Shown in pieces: positions 12,701 through 24,416 of a stretch of DNA of 64,000 nt. This stretch comes from Medicago truncatula (taxonomy: Eukaryota; Streptophyta; Magnoliopsida; Fabales; Fabaceae): the NCBI RefSeq assembly GCF_003473485.1, contig NC_053044.1, positions 58,196,091 to 58,260,090 of the forward strand, written 5' to 3'. The position numbers and the translations under genes were made by a program. Every line of letters starts with the position of its first letter. Within the stretch, counting starts at the first letter, position 1. The notes beneath the pieces are model-generated. The model saw only the letters and a list, made by a program, of their open reading frames with translations. It was not told where the DNA came from and did not search any database.

Positions 12701-13235
12701 TGGTTTTGGACAAAAGATCTATGCAGCTTTTCTTTAATGAATGAATAGTAAGTGCACGATACCAACTAAACCCATGTTACAAACAACAATCACGGGGGAA
12801 TCAGTTTGCTTCACTGTCACAGCAAAACTATTTTTACGACAATAATCATGCTTAAACTATGACAATTAAAAACAATTTCATTAGAAACAATGTTAAACTT
12901 GCATAGTTCATATTTCTTTTTTTTTATTGATTGTTGTTGTCTTCTACCCCACCCCTCTCTCTCTCTCTCTCTCAACAAATATAAGGTGACAAATGTCATT
13001 TCATATCGTTTTTTTATGTTCAAAATCTTCAAAGAATTCCTCTAAAGGGAAAAGCATAAAATTAGAAACAGATGACATTAATTTATCCTATATTATGTAG
13101 TTCAAAATTCCTCTTTTTTCCATGAAGATAGTTTGAGGTTTTTTTTTTATAAGAATAGTTCAATGTTTTCTGAACATGGACTAACTCTGTGATAGGACTC
13201 TGGGTTCGGGCCTAAGCCCAACAACTACAATGAAC
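9768..13235. other. intergenic, no gene supported
   Basis: AT-rich throughout. It holds the GACTCG-rich repeat listed separately and a CT microsatellite near 12955-12974. No coding region or RNA gene was found. Confidence 0.5.
12135..12325. repeat. GACTCG/CGAGTC-rich repeat, possible MITE
   Basis: More than ten variants of ACTCG or CGAGT lie within 190 bp, an unusually GC-rich patch for this area. The flanks CTTGACA (just left of GCATCG) and CTTGACA (after CCATG) could be a 7-bp target duplication, with GCAT-like ends facing inward. Family unknown. Confidence 0.45.
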
Positions 13236-13248
13236 AGGGAAGTTAGAG

Positions 13249-13369
13249 GGGAGATATACGGTGGCTAGGGTGGGAGAGTTAAAGAGGTTGTGAGTTCGAC
13301 CCCTACTCACAACAAAAAAACTAACATTAACAACTAACATTTGCTATTCCCCCCAAAAAAAGAAAGAAT
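13249..13369 (+). mobile_element. SINE-like retroposon with 13-bp target duplication
   Basis: A perfect 13-bp direct repeat, AGGGAAGTTAGAG, flanks the insert (13236-13248 and 13370-13382). The insert carries an A-box-like GGTGGCTAGGGTGG and a clear B box, TGAGTTCGACCCC, 30-45 bases further on, then an A-rich 3' end. These are the marks of a tRNA-derived SINE moved by target-primed reverse transcription. Confidence 0.8.
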
Positions 13370-13382
13370 AGGGAAGTTAGAG

Positions 13383-14574
13383 ATGAGTTGTATCATGTGG
13401 CATTTGGTTTGGGCAGAGAGATTCATCTCTTTTTTTTCTTCTGGAAGAAGATTCATCTCTTCTTTGAGGAGCATTAGCTCCGGGTTTACAAGGATTATTT
13501 TATGTGATAGTTCTGGTTTCTTAATAAATAATACGTTGTTCTGCTTGTGTTTGATTTGGCTTCCTATCGCTCAGGCTAAAATATGAAATTAGATTCTGCG
13601 AAGGTACTGGAGCAATGAAAAGGAAAATAAGTCCATGAAGCTCGATTGTAATTATATTGTGTCAATTTTGTTCAATTTTATATTAATAAATTTCTCAATA
13701 AAGTTGGCTAAGTAGCAAAAGGGACAAATCTCCAATTCTGACCAGATATATTATCTGTACGATTCAATCGTTAATTTTAAAAACCAAATGTAGATGCCAA
13801 AAAGAAAGGATAAGGACAACTGGGAAAGAGATTTTGATAGTTTGTAAGCTACATTAAGTTCAAACTTATGTGACGCGATAAACCTAAACAACTTATTATA
13901 AAGCATTCAATCTAATTTTGTTGAGCACAACGCTTCATATTGTTATCTCAATATGAATACGACACAGGAATAAGAGTACAATAATGATAAAAAAAAAAAG
14001 GTATAATTTCAGTTCATTCTAAATGTAAATTTTTTGACATTATTATCTGATTCTGTGTCTGCAAGTCATTACAAAAATCGAACTTTCATAATAGTAATAT
14101 ACTAATATGATAGTAGAAGTTCTTAATGACCTGTCACCAAGTAATCTAATAAAAATGTAAATTGAAAGGCACAACTTAATCCATTATCAAGTAGCTATAA
14201 CTAAAGAATGGAATGTGATAACATACATGATGGCGAGTACTTCACAACGAAAAACAAGTATATGTCCTTGCAACGTACCTGCAAATAGCGAACAGTACCT
14301 GACCAAAGAATGAATGTGGTTCTCCCTCTCAAGGTGTCCTAATATGACCAAATCTTAGCCAAATAGAAATTGAATAATGTAGCAGTACTCTGAATATGCA
14401 CATTTGCAGCTTTACAGATGGAAGTGTATCCCATTTATTGATATTTATCAGAAAAGGGCCACCACTTATGATTTTTAATCTGAAATCATGTCCATGCAAG
14501 AAGGAAAAATTCCTTGGCATTTGCAATTTGTTCCTTTTACACGTTACAACATTCAATCCAAGCACAATTCCATG
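13383..14574. other. intergenic and likely 3' flank of the PPR gene
   Basis: No supported gene. The part next to 14574 should contain the PPR 3' untranslated region. I cannot place the poly(A) site. Confidence 0.45.
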
Positions 14575-16290
14575 CTACCAATAATCCTTACAAGAGCAAT
14601 CTCCATTTTTGAAATGATGGAAACGAATTCTGTCTCTCACTATAATGTCTCTTTGGTATACCTTTGAGATTAGTTTCATGAACTCGTGACAATCCTCACA
14701 AGACCTTAGGTTCTTCACAATCCTGATTTTTGACCCAGGACATGTCCTGATCAATCCATAGGCAAGAGCTAGCTTCTCACTATGGTGAAGCAACTGAATG
14801 GCCTTCTCCTCATCGTCCATCTCGAGCATTACCTCTGATACTTTTGGATTATACCCTTCTTTTCTCAGTTTATCTACCATCTGATCCAATTTGATAAAGA
14901 TTTTCTCTGTGTCAGGGTGATCATAATCTCCCATCACAAATTCATGTACAACACCATCAACTTCAATCCTACTAGACCCCGGTGGTTTTACAAGTCCCTT
15001 TTTATTCATCAGTTCCCTCACCTCTGCCTTATCACACCACTTCCCCGTCGACGCATAAACATTACTAGCAAGTATATAACTTCCACTGTCATGTGCACTC
15101 ATACCTTGCAGCTCAAGGTGTTTCATCAAACGCTCGGCTCTTTCTGTATCGGCATGAACTTTGCAGGCCCATATCAGGGTCCTCCAAATGACTGCATCAG
15201 GTTTCATTGGCATTGCATTAATGAAATCTTCAGCTTCCTCCAAACACCCCCCTTTTGCAAGGAGGTCCACCATGCAACCAAAATGTTTAATATTGGGTTT
15301 CATACTGTAACGCTTTTGGACATCATTGAAAAACATGTAACCTTCACGAACCAAGCCTGCATTCCTATACGCCGATAAAACCACCATAATTGTCCTCTCA
15401 TCGGGTTTTACATTACAAGTTTCCATTTCAAGAAACAACTCAATAGCTTCTTTACACATCCCGTGACAAGCAAGGCCATAAATCATCGCAGTCCAAACAA
15501 AAACATCTCTATCCAAAACATCATCAAACACCTCCCTTGCACTCTCTAAACACCCACATTTTGAATACATATGAATAAGCGCAGTACAAACATTAGCTTT
15601 AAAATCAATCCCCTTCTCCTTCACAATCCCATGCACTTTCCTCCCCACACTCAACGCCCCCGAATCCGCACAACCTCTCAAAACAGAAATGACCGTAGCC
15701 TCATTGACATCCACTCCAACTTCCAACATTCTCTGAAACAACTGAATTGCCTCAACAGTTAGATGATGATTAACAAAACCAGCAATCATAGACGTCCAAG
15801 AAACGACATCTCTATGAGACATTCTATCAAACACCTGACGTGCAATAACCAATTCACCAATTTCAGAGTACATATGAATAAGGGCGTTTTGAATATATAA
15901 ATCGAAACCAAAACCCATCTTATTTATGAAGCCATGAAGCTGTTTTGCTTGTTGGGTAAGTTTCAAACGTCCACAAGACTTCAAAGCAAAGGAATAAGTA
16001 AAGGTATCAGGTTTGGGTACATTGGTATGTGGTTGAAGCATGAAAATGAAGAGAGAAAGTGCTTGAAAATGATGGGTAGGGTTGGAAGTATGAGAATAAG
16101 CACGAATGATGGTGTTGTAGTAGTAAGAGTTGAGAGATGGGTTGGTGTTGAGAAGAAGACGAGCGTAGTTGAGGTCGCCGGAAGGAGATTGAGCAGCGAA
16201 AGTGAAGAGCTTTGAGAAGTTTCGTTGGTTTTGTGATTTTATGAATTGAGCGTGAAGTTGAAGAGCTTGGGACATGTTTGTTATCTCCAT
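14575..16290 (-). CDS. PPR protein, PLS class with E and DYW domains
   Basis: An intronless 571-residue protein. Repeated 31-36 residue units run from about residue 15 to 380, with typical phrases such as NALIHMYSEIG, DVVSWTSMIAGF, ALIHMYSKCG and DVFVWTAMIYG. An E/E+ region follows, then a DYW deaminase-like domain in the last 95 or so residues. That domain keeps the zinc and active-site features HSEKLA, the CEDCH pair and the terminal CSCKDYW. In land plants such proteins enter mitochondria or plastids and mark particular cytidines in transcripts for C-to-U editing. The organelle and target site are not readable here. The ATG at 16290 gives a short N-terminus before the first repeat, and a second Met lies six residues in. 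The gene stands alone between repeats. Confidence 0.95.
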   Translation of the reverse strand: MEITNMSQALQLHAQFIKSQNQRNFSKLFTFAAQSPSGDLNYARLLLNTNPSLNSYYYNTIIRAYSHTSNPTHHFQALSLFIFMLQPHTNVPKPDTFTYSFALKSCGRLKLTQQAKQLHGFINKMGFGFDLYIQNALIHMYSEIGELVIARQVFDRMSHRDVVSWTSMIAGFVNHHLTVEAIQLFQRMLEVGVDVNEATVISVLRGCADSGALSVGRKVHGIVKEKGIDFKANVCTALIHMYSKCGCLESAREVFDDVLDRDVFVWTAMIYGLACHGMCKEAIELFLEMETCNVKPDERTIMVVLSAYRNAGLVREGYMFFNDVQKRYSMKPNIKHFGCMVDLLAKGGCLEEAEDFINAMPMKPDAVIWRTLIWACKVHADTERAERLMKHLELQGMSAHDSGSYILASNVYASTGKWCDKAEVRELMNKKGLVKPPGSSRIEVDGVVHEFVMGDYDHPDTEKIFIKLDQMVDKLRKEGYNPKVSEVMLEMDDEEKAIQLLHHSEKLALAYGLIRTCPGSKIRIVKNLRSCEDCHEFMKLISKVYQRDIIVRDRIRFHHFKNGDCSCKDYW

Positions 16291-16712
16291 ATTCTACTCA
16301 AAGATGATTCAATTGCTTCACTTTTCTTATCCTTATTGAAGCATGTGTCATAATTAGAATTATTTGATTGGAGGATTAATTGTTAGGGATGTCCAAGTGA
16401 GAATTGTAGGAAAATTATTTGGTTTAGTTTCTTCTTGTTGTGTCAATTAGGTGTAGTTTATCAATGAATAATAATTAATGTTGACTTTAAGCCAAATTCA
16501 CGATTAGTACAAACAAAACAATAATTTTTAAGGATGATGAAGATATTATAGATCAATCACAAATCTATTTTATTGAAAGCAGGAAATGAACTTAGAAAAT
16601 AAGATCGATGATCATTCTTAGACTATAGTAATACTATTTATTGAAAAGATTAAACAACTGAGTCCCCTAATTAGAATGCAGAGAATACATCTTATTATGT
16701 GATGCAGTTTAA
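16291..16712. other. intergenic between PPR promoter and defensin-like 3' end
   Basis: AT-rich. It should hold the PPR 5' flank and the downstream untranslated part of the defensin-like gene. No distinct motif was identified. Confidence 0.45.
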
Positions 16713-17072
16713 TTATGTGGAGAGTTTCTCTTCCTCCTCATCACAGAATTGGCATTGGCATTTCTTGAAGAAGAAAACGCATTGTCCTGAGATTGCATTT
16801 TCTACTTTCTGGCAGAAATGATTGCATACTGCAGAATGATAGCATCTTCCATGAGGCCATGTGTCACTTATACGCAAACATGCCTTGCTTGGTTTTGGTT
16901 CCTTCTCGTCCGAAAAAGCTGCATGTCCGTCCATAATTTACAAAATTAAATAAACAATTATAGTATGATTTCATAAATTAAACAAACAATAATGTGACTT
17001 GCCTGAAGTAACAAGGAGAATGGTAGCAAAGAAAGCTGCAAACATTTGAATACGATTAAGGAACCTAGCCAT
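16713..17072 (-). CDS. Secreted defensin-like cysteine-rich peptide (two exons)
   Basis: Exon 1 is 17072-17003 and exon 2 is 16918-16713. They join in frame to 91 residues. Exon 1 encodes a signal peptide (basic MARFLNRIQ, then a hydrophobic stretch ending near VTS). Exon 2 encodes an acidic lysine-rich linker and eight cysteines spaced C-x11-C-x5-C-x3-C-x10-C-x6-C-x-C-x2-C, close to the plant defensin cysteine-stabilised alpha-beta layout, followed by an acidic tail. The intron position just after the signal peptide is typical of plant defensin-like genes. The intron starts with GC (AG|GCAAGT) rather than GT. Such peptides are exported; roles range from antimicrobial to signalling, and the sequence does not say which. 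The nodule NCR class usually has four or six cysteines, so this is better placed with eight-cysteine defensin-like proteins. Confidence 0.85.
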
Positions 17073-17131
17073 TCTTGCTTGCTTATTCACTTTGTTTTTT
17101 GCTTTGATATAATGAAACAAGGATGGGTTTG

Positions 17132-17142
17132 TATATATATAA
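17132..17142 (-). promoter_or_regulatory. TATA box of the defensin-like gene
   Basis: TATATATA-type motif on the minus strand about 60 bases before the start codon, a fitting distance for a short 5' leader. Confidence 0.55.
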
Positions 17143-18400
17143 TAATAAATATTCATGCTTAAATGGTGAACTCATTGTTAGGTTAAGTACAGAAATAACG
17201 TGAGTCCAGCAAGCGGGTAAGTCTACCACACCTTAAGCCTTTTAAGCATCAAACAAAACGCCCAAATGCAAAAATAATTGAGTGCCACTAATTGAACAAC
17301 AAATTTCCAAGAATTTTAATGGTATTTCCAAATTTGAATTTGACACGATGCAACTTTTTAAAAGAAATAGACTGCATAAATTTTCTTTAGTTTTTTTTTT
17401 TTTTTTTTATTGTTTATAAATTTCGTTTAAGGTGAATAAATCAGAAATTTAGAGTTCGAACGTTGACTCCCTTTCTACTTGAATATCTCTATCAACTAAA
17501 CTAAATTCACAAAGATTTCTTGAGTTAATATTTTTTATGCAAAATATATATTTTTTCTCTCCCTATTGAAACTGAATTTCAGTTTGTTATTTCACAAGTT
17601 TCATAATTTTTTTCAACAACTCTTTTTGAGACTTGTTTTTTTTATGCCATATTCATTAATGATGTAGAATTATATTTGATGTTATGACATTGCTAGTTTT
17701 AATATCCAACAATGAATTTGAGCAGAATATAACGATCACTCGTCACATTGCAATTCAAAAGAATAATATAAAATTTGTAAAATGATTTATGGTCCGAATT
17801 AGCAATATCACATAATCAACGAAAATGTTACATCATAGAAAATAAGCCTCAAACTTGATTGTGGAAAAAATTCTGAAAAACTGAAGGATTAAAATAGGAA
17901 TACTAAATTATGGCAAATATCAGATTTATGAGTATTGTAGTCAATTTTGTTTCTACATATGATTTTTATATATGGTGTCTGGGTTGAATTAAAGAGGGTA
18001 AAAGTATAAATGAAAATGAAAATGAAAAAAAAACTAATTATTTTCAAAAAAAGAAATGGACTTCAATAAAACAAGAGTTATTTTTATTATTTTGCTCATA
18101 ATTAAGTGCATAGATATACACTATGGTTAACAATGATTTTTTACCAAATGTCCAACATTAATTTGTAGGATTCTAAGAACAAGAATACGTGTGTGTTGTC
18201 TACAAATTTTGTGCATGAAATTTACTACTTTTCTATATTTTAGAGATTGCAATATTTAACTCTAAAGCATATATTATATTCAACAAATAATTCGATCAAA
18301 GAATAGAGATTCTATAATGAACCAAATTTGTAAGAAAATTGAAAATGAATTGATGAGAATAAAAAACAACAAAGAACAATGAACTAAGTATTTTTCATTA
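17143..18400. other. intergenic, AT-rich
   Basis: No gene or RNA recognised between the defensin-like promoter and the left end of the LINE. Confidence 0.5.
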
Positions 18401-18413
18401 TTTGTTGAGATTT
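18401..18413. repeat. Target-site duplication of the LINE (3' side)
   Basis: TTTGTTGAGATTT, identical to 24417-24429. The last bases merge with the T-run that is the LINE A-tail. Confidence 0.92.
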
Positions 18414-18414
18414 T

Positions 18415-21400
18415 TTATTTTTTTTTTGGTACAATAGAGGGCAAAGCCCAAAAGAAAAGAAACTGCGAAATTAACCGGACATTCCTAGGCATGCAAGCCC
18501 GGGAAATATCATCAAACATGAGCTTTCGAAGCTCAATAGGAGGAGTCTCCGAAATAATCAAATTCAAATGATTCACAGAAATGCTAAAATTAGCAAGCCA
18601 ATCGGCACTTCTATTTCCTTCACGCCAAGTATGGTTGATTTGCACATGCTAATCCATTCTCAGCAGCTTCCTGATACGATGAACTAAAATAGGCACATTC
18701 CCATTAAACTTGAACTCGTCAGAAATCATGTCGATCAATATCTTCGAGTCACTTTCCACAATAAGATGATCAAAATGCTCCCTCCAAGCCATCTCTATAC
18801 CCAAATACAACCCCCACATCTCAGCATGTAAGGCATCACAAGCTTCAATCTTCTTAGTGTAGCCTTTAATCCATTTACCATCTGCATCACGAAAAATACC
18901 ACCACAACCGGAAATATGACCCATATCCTTGCAGGCACCGTCGCCGTTGAGCTTGATCCAACCTTCCTGAGGTCGTTTCCATCCTATGTAGATAGTGTCC
19001 GTCAACTTAGGCCCTCTATGAAAGAGCTCCAAGTTGTAGTCTTCAATATCTCTAACGAATGTTTGGATTAGTATATTTGGATTATTCGGCCTTTGGAAAT
19101 CCGCTTCAAAGATAGTCTTGTTCCTCCATTTCCACAAATATCAACACGTAGTCATAAAGGTGGTCTGCCATCTACATGTGCTTGTCCCAACCATTTTTCT
19201 CTTAAGGTTATTGGAAAACCAATCCCTACAATCAAAGGAAAAGAAGTTAGTTATAACGTTGGAAGGAACAATATGAAGCCATACCTGAGTTGCATGAATG
19301 CAATCACGAAGCACATGAAGGACAGTTTCATCATCATTCCCACAACATGGGCAAGTAGGAGAAATCCCAACACCCCATCTACTTCTTCGCAAACTAGTAA
19401 GGATTCGCCTATGAATAGCCAACCAAATAAAAGTTTGAACGCAATGTGGGCCGTGCCACTTCCAAAGAATCTTCCAGTCCCCCTCCACCGTTGGACAATT
19501 TTGATGCTGCAGAGAATAAGCACTTTGAACTGTGAACTGGTGGGTATTGGTTCCACTCCACCCAATAGTATCAGGACCATCCTTATCTGTAGGAGCCGGG
19601 AGAGCAAGAACCCTACTAACAGTGTAATCTGGCAAGTTGTTCATAAGAAAATCAATATCCCAATCGCCTGAAGGAGTAAGAACATCTCTAACAGTAAGAG
19701 TAGTATCTATGTAGTCCTGATTGCTTATGGATAGAAGTGATCCATTATTAGGAGACCATTTATCTAACCAAAAGTTAGTACTATGACCATCTCCAATTTT
19801 CCAAACCACATGACGCTTAAAATCATCCCAGATGCCTGCTAAAGCTTTCCAAAGGGGTGAATCATAAGGCTGCACACTAATATTGGCAGTGAGATCTTTC
19901 CCACGTCCGTATTTGCTATGAAGGACTTTACCCCAAAGTTTGTCCGGATTGTTAATCAGGTTCCATAAAATCTTCATGAGAAAAGCCTCATTCATATTAC
20001 GAGCTTGTCGAAGTCCAAGACCTCCATCAATTTTAGGCAGACAACAAACATCCCAGCTAATCAGATGAGCTTTCCTACCCTGATCAGAATCACCCCACAC
20101 GAAACCATGCTGAATTTTATCAACCTCGTCACAAATGGTCTTAGGGATCTTAGCATATTGCATATGGTAGTAAGGAATTGTGTTAAAGACAGACTTAGTG
20201 AGAGTGATCCTACCTGCAAAACTTAAACATTGATGTTTCCAGCCACTCAACTTACTCTGAATTTTGTTAACAATATGATTAAAATGTCCTCTGGAATTCC
20301 TCCCTGTAGCAAGGTTAGCTCCAAGGTACCTACCTAAACTATTTACCTGATTAAAACCCGTGTGTTGTAAAATTTCAGCGCGAAGTTGGGTATCAACATT
20401 TTTGGAAAAATACACATGGGTTTTATTCCTATTAATCTTTTGACCAGAAGCTTGACAAAAAGTATCCAGGCAGTGTAAGACGCAATGGGACTGTTCAATA
20501 GAAGCTTCTGCAAAAAGAAGAAGATCATCAGCAAAAAGTAAATGAGAGATTTTAGGACCATACCTACCTGCGCGCATAGGAAGCCAGTAATTAGCTTCAA
20601 CCTGATCAGCTATAATGTGAGACAATTTATCCATACAAATAACAAAAAGATAAGGGGAAAGAGGGTCCCCTTGCCTAATTCCTCTAGAAGGATAAAAAAT
20701 ATCAATTTTTTCACCGTTCCACATTATTTTGTACGACGGAGAGGAAATGCAATGATGAATGATTTGGATGATTTGTGGAGGAAATTTACACTCCTCCAAA
20801 AAATTCTTCACAAAGTTCCAGTTAAGACGATCATAAGCTTTTTCCAAATCAATTTTGATAGACATGAAGCCCTTTTGCCCTTTCATTTTAGACATGGCGT
20901 GCACCATCTCTTTAGCCATAATAATATTGTGGTGAATGCTTCGACCTGGAATAAAACTAGACTGGTATGGAGAAATAATTCTATCAAGCAAAGGCTTAAT
21001 CATGTTAACAATGACCTTAGAAATTATTTTATATATACCATTACAAAGGGAAATAGGCTTAAATTGTGAAACAAATTCAGGTTTATCTAATTTTGGAATC
21101 ATAACAAGCAAAGTATTATTAATAAAAGAGATAAAAGAAGGATTTACCCAAACCTGGTTGGCAAATTTAAAAAGGGAATCAACAACGGTGTCCCAACGTT
21201 GCTGAAAAAAGACAGCAGGGTAGCCATCCTCTCCAGGAGCCTTATGAGGGCTCATGTCAAATAAAGCTCTTTAGCACTCATTTAGTTGGATAATAGCACT
21301 AAGTCTTTCGTGTTGTTCCTCCACAACATTCGGATATGTGGTCCAAGAAACGATATTATCACGAATAGGAGTATCTTCTCTGAACAAGTTTGTATAGAAA

Positions 21401-22587
21401 CTTCGAACAAGATTTTTCAAACTATCTGGTTCATCAACCCAATCACTAGAGTCATCTCGAAGAGACATAATTTTATTTTTACGCCTTCTAATGATTGTTT
21501 TGGCATGATAGTACTTTGTGTTCCGATCTCCATCTGCAATCCACTTGCTACGAGACTTTTGAAACCACAAACATTCTTCTTGGTAAAGGGTAACCGCAAG
21601 TTGCTCTTGAAGATCCTTTTCAAGTTCCTCAAGGAAATGACTATACCCATAATTTTGACTGTTTTGAATCCCATTTAACCTAGCCAAAAGCTCATTCTTT
21701 CTTCTAAAAATATTCCCAAAAGTTTCATGGTTCCAATCTTTCAACTGAGGGGTAAGGTTAGAAATAGTGTGAAGCAAGTCGGAGCCTCTCCCCCATTTCT
21801 CACGCAAAAATCTATGAAAATCCTTATGAGTGATCCAGGCCGCCTCGAACCTGAAAGGACGATTACCCCTATTGGAAGGCTCCCCCTCCATAAGCACCAT
21901 AATAGGATGGTGATCAAATTGAACCCTTGGAAGGACTTTAGCAAAACCCTCATGATATCTTAATCTCCACTCAACATTACAGAGAACACGACCTAATTTT
22001 TTGAAAACTCTATCACGCCCGTTCCACTTTGGACCTCTCCAAGTAAATATAGTTCCCGTAGTTGTGACCTCCATCAATCTGCACTCATTAATCCAATTGG
22101 AAAAATTTAAGCATTTTCTAATATCATGTTGTGCTCCACCTTTTTTCTCATCAAGACTAGCAATTTCATTGAAGTCCCCCATCATCAGCCAAAGATCTTG
22201 AATATTAGCGGCAATTCCCCTTAACTGCTGCCAAGTTATATCTCTTTCATTGCCACGAGGGCTCGCATAAACCACAGTAAGCAACCAAGGATCAACGTCT
22301 TTTTCCTTAACTTTAATGTGAATAAAATGGAAATTATTCTGAATTACCTCAAACTCAACATCTGGCCTATTCCAAAGTAACCAAATACCTCCTGAGAAAC
22401 CTTGAGCTTCAGACACAATATGATTCTTGAACCCAAGCTTTTTGATTGCCTTACGAGCTACACTACCGCTACACCGGGTTTCTTGCAAAGCCACCACATC
22501 CACTTTGTTTTTCCTGCAAAAATTATTAAGTGCTCTAGGGAAATTCAATCCTTGAGCACCCCTACAATTCCAAGAAATTATAATCAT
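18415..22587 (-). pseudogene. LINE ORF2: endonuclease, reverse transcriptase, RNase H (three nonsense codons)
   Basis: From the ATG at 22587 the endonuclease begins SWNCRGAQG, with catalytic blocks LQETR, GDFNEI and FDHHP. An in-frame TAA at 21273-21271 then interrupts it. The reverse transcriptase follows in the same frame with FKPISLCNGIYKII, IKIDLEKAYDRLNW, RQGDPLSPYLF and the catalytic FADD box. A TGA at 19143-19141 ends it. RNase H continues in frame (LNGDGACKD, ALHAEMWGLYLG, VESDSK), a TAG at 18651-18649 interrupts it, and the last acidic residue appears in NRSADWLANF. The final TAA falls inside the A-tail. The TGA and TAG sit where tryptophan is expected, so single G-to-A changes explain them. 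The product would cut target DNA and copy the LINE RNA into it. Confidence 0.92.
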
Positions 22588-22634
22588 TAAAGAATAAATA
22601 AAAGGATACAAAAACCTTGCGTGTGAAAACCACA

Positions 22635-24330
22635 TCAGATCATATGCATTTGAATGTCATGGGCTTGTCCCATGTTTTGATCCTCCCCATCCATGCTACT
22701 AATATTGTCATGGTCTTCTTTCTTTTTATTCACCACATGGGACAAAAATATTTCCTCACGAGGAGTTGCAATACTTGCATGTTGTTGTGAAGAATCATCT
22801 CCATTAGTAACAATGGACATGTTGCCATTTCTACCTCCCTTAGAATTGATGTCGATATCACTATTAGAATGGGAGCTATCCAATTTTGCACAAGCTTTGA
22901 CTGTAGGTCCATTTTCTTCAGCACAACTAGATTTTTGTGGCTCATGAATTAAAGTTGCCGTGTACCCTCCTTTGTATACACCACTTGATCTAGCAATATG
23001 ATTATGTTTTTCATTGTTTGGGCCTATTCTACTTGGCCCAATGTCACCTCTAGATCTCTTTTGTTTATTTTTCCCCACTTTAATGCTTGTATTTGGAGAG
23101 TTGTTACGCTGGAAATTGTTGCCGACGTTCCTATTTTCATGCAAAATATTAGAACTTTCAGCATTCAATTCTTTGATTCTGTTCTTAAGATTTTGGAATT
23201 TTTCTGCTTTCACATCCCCACCAGGTCCACGCACATTCATCTTATTAATTCTTTTTTTCCTTTCCACTTTTATCCAATCACCATGCAAAAATTCTGGATC
23301 ACCATTAATGCTTAAATTAACAGCTTTGGTCGAAATCTCTTCAATGATTACTCCTGATATTCTGCTCGCGACATTAATTTCCTTACCGTTTTTGTTGTGA
23401 ACCGTTTCTGTTTCAACTTCAGGCCCGGCGGTCGCCGGAGCAACCATCGATTCAGGTGTAACTGTCGTAGATTTGAGATTGTGGCTGCAATCTTTCAAAA
23501 CATGACCATAACAACCACACTGAGTGCAAATAACATGCAAACCTTCATACTGAACATGATACCATTCTCCATTGATTCCCACTTTTCCTACAACAGGTTT
23601 TGTGAGATCTATTTCAACGCATAATCTTGCAAACTTTCCCCTCGCAACTCTTAAAGTATGTATGTCGACCTTCACTGGTGTTCCCACCATTGATGCCACT
23701 GCCCATAACAAACTCTCATCATAATAAACCAGATTCAAATTCGGGATTCGAACCCATGCCATAGTTTTATCGATCGTGGCTGTTGCAGCATTAAAAGTTG
23801 GAGTCCATTGTCGAATGGCTAAGTAATGATCAAAAATCATCCATGGACCACCATTAATTACCTTGTTTTTGTCTTCCTCATCGTCAAATTTGACCATGAA
23901 GAAAGAATTTCCTACCTCCATAAGATCAAATCCTTTGTTTGGCTTCCAGACGGCTTCAAGCTTTGTCTTCATCATATTGTAACCAAGCTTTTTGTCAAGA
24001 AGTTTCACTGCCAAACATCCTTTATATGGCACACTTAATTCCTCCATCACACTATCTTGAACATGAAGCATTGGCATCAATCTATTATACCTTTGATGTG
24101 TTCAACTTGTGCTAGCTTGTTTGCCACCAGATCCACTTTTTCCTTTATAACAAAAGGCTGCGATTCCAAAACCTTGTCACGGAAGGACATGAGCATGGGT
24201 TTTTTCCCCCATTTGTTTCATCTCTATTTTCTGCATTGAATATTCCCTTATCACCACCATTGTCAGGTGGGTCGGGAGGTTTCGATGACGTAACTGGTGT
24301 TTGCCGTGAAGACATGAAAGTGAAACTCAT
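22635..24330 (-). pseudogene. LINE ORF1: DUF4283 and CCHC zinc-knuckle protein (two frameshifts)
   Basis: The largest open piece (24080-22635) carries a DUF4283-like N-terminal domain (LGYNMMKTKLEAVWKP, VINGGPWMIFDHYLAIRQW) and a CCHC knuckle, CTQCGCYGHVLKDC, followed by a low-complexity polar tail. Upstream coding (from MSFTFMSSRQ at 24330) is thrown out of frame at a run of G and A near 24200-24210. The expected phrase SFRDKVLESQPFVIKEK continues in the next frame, then a second shift near 24075 returns to the main frame. Homopolymer slippage explains the first. ORF1 proteins bind the LINE RNA to form the transposition particle. The gap to ORF2 is 47 bases. Confidence 0.88.
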
Positions 24331-24416
24331 GGATACTAAGAAACCCTAGCAGAGCACTTTTTTTCTATTATTGCTTTGGCTTTACTATCCTCTTAACTGT
24401 ATTCTTAACCAAAGAG

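Larger units (their letters stand above)
18414..24416 (-). mobile_element. Full-length plant LINE (L1 type, with RNase H)
   Basis: A 6.0-kb non-LTR retrotransposon read on the minus strand. In order it has a 5' leader, ORF1 (nucleic-acid-binding, DUF4283-like with a CCHC knuckle), ORF2 with AP endonuclease, reverse transcriptase and RNase H, and an A-tail. A perfect 13-bp target duplication frames it, so the copy is complete and the insertion fairly young. It no longer encodes intact proteins: ORF1 has two frameshifts and ORF2 three in-frame stops. There is almost no 3' untranslated region. The RNase H domain is the feature that separates this plant LINE group from the truncated element at 58207-59377. 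Confidence 0.95.

Noticed and set aside
14917..15378. 153-codon frame antisense to the PPR gene
   Set aside because: Mirror of a conserved coding sequence; composition follows the PPR codons.
19093..24239. Numerous plus-strand frames inside the LINE
   Set aside because: All lie opposite ORF1 or ORF2 and have no domain of their own.
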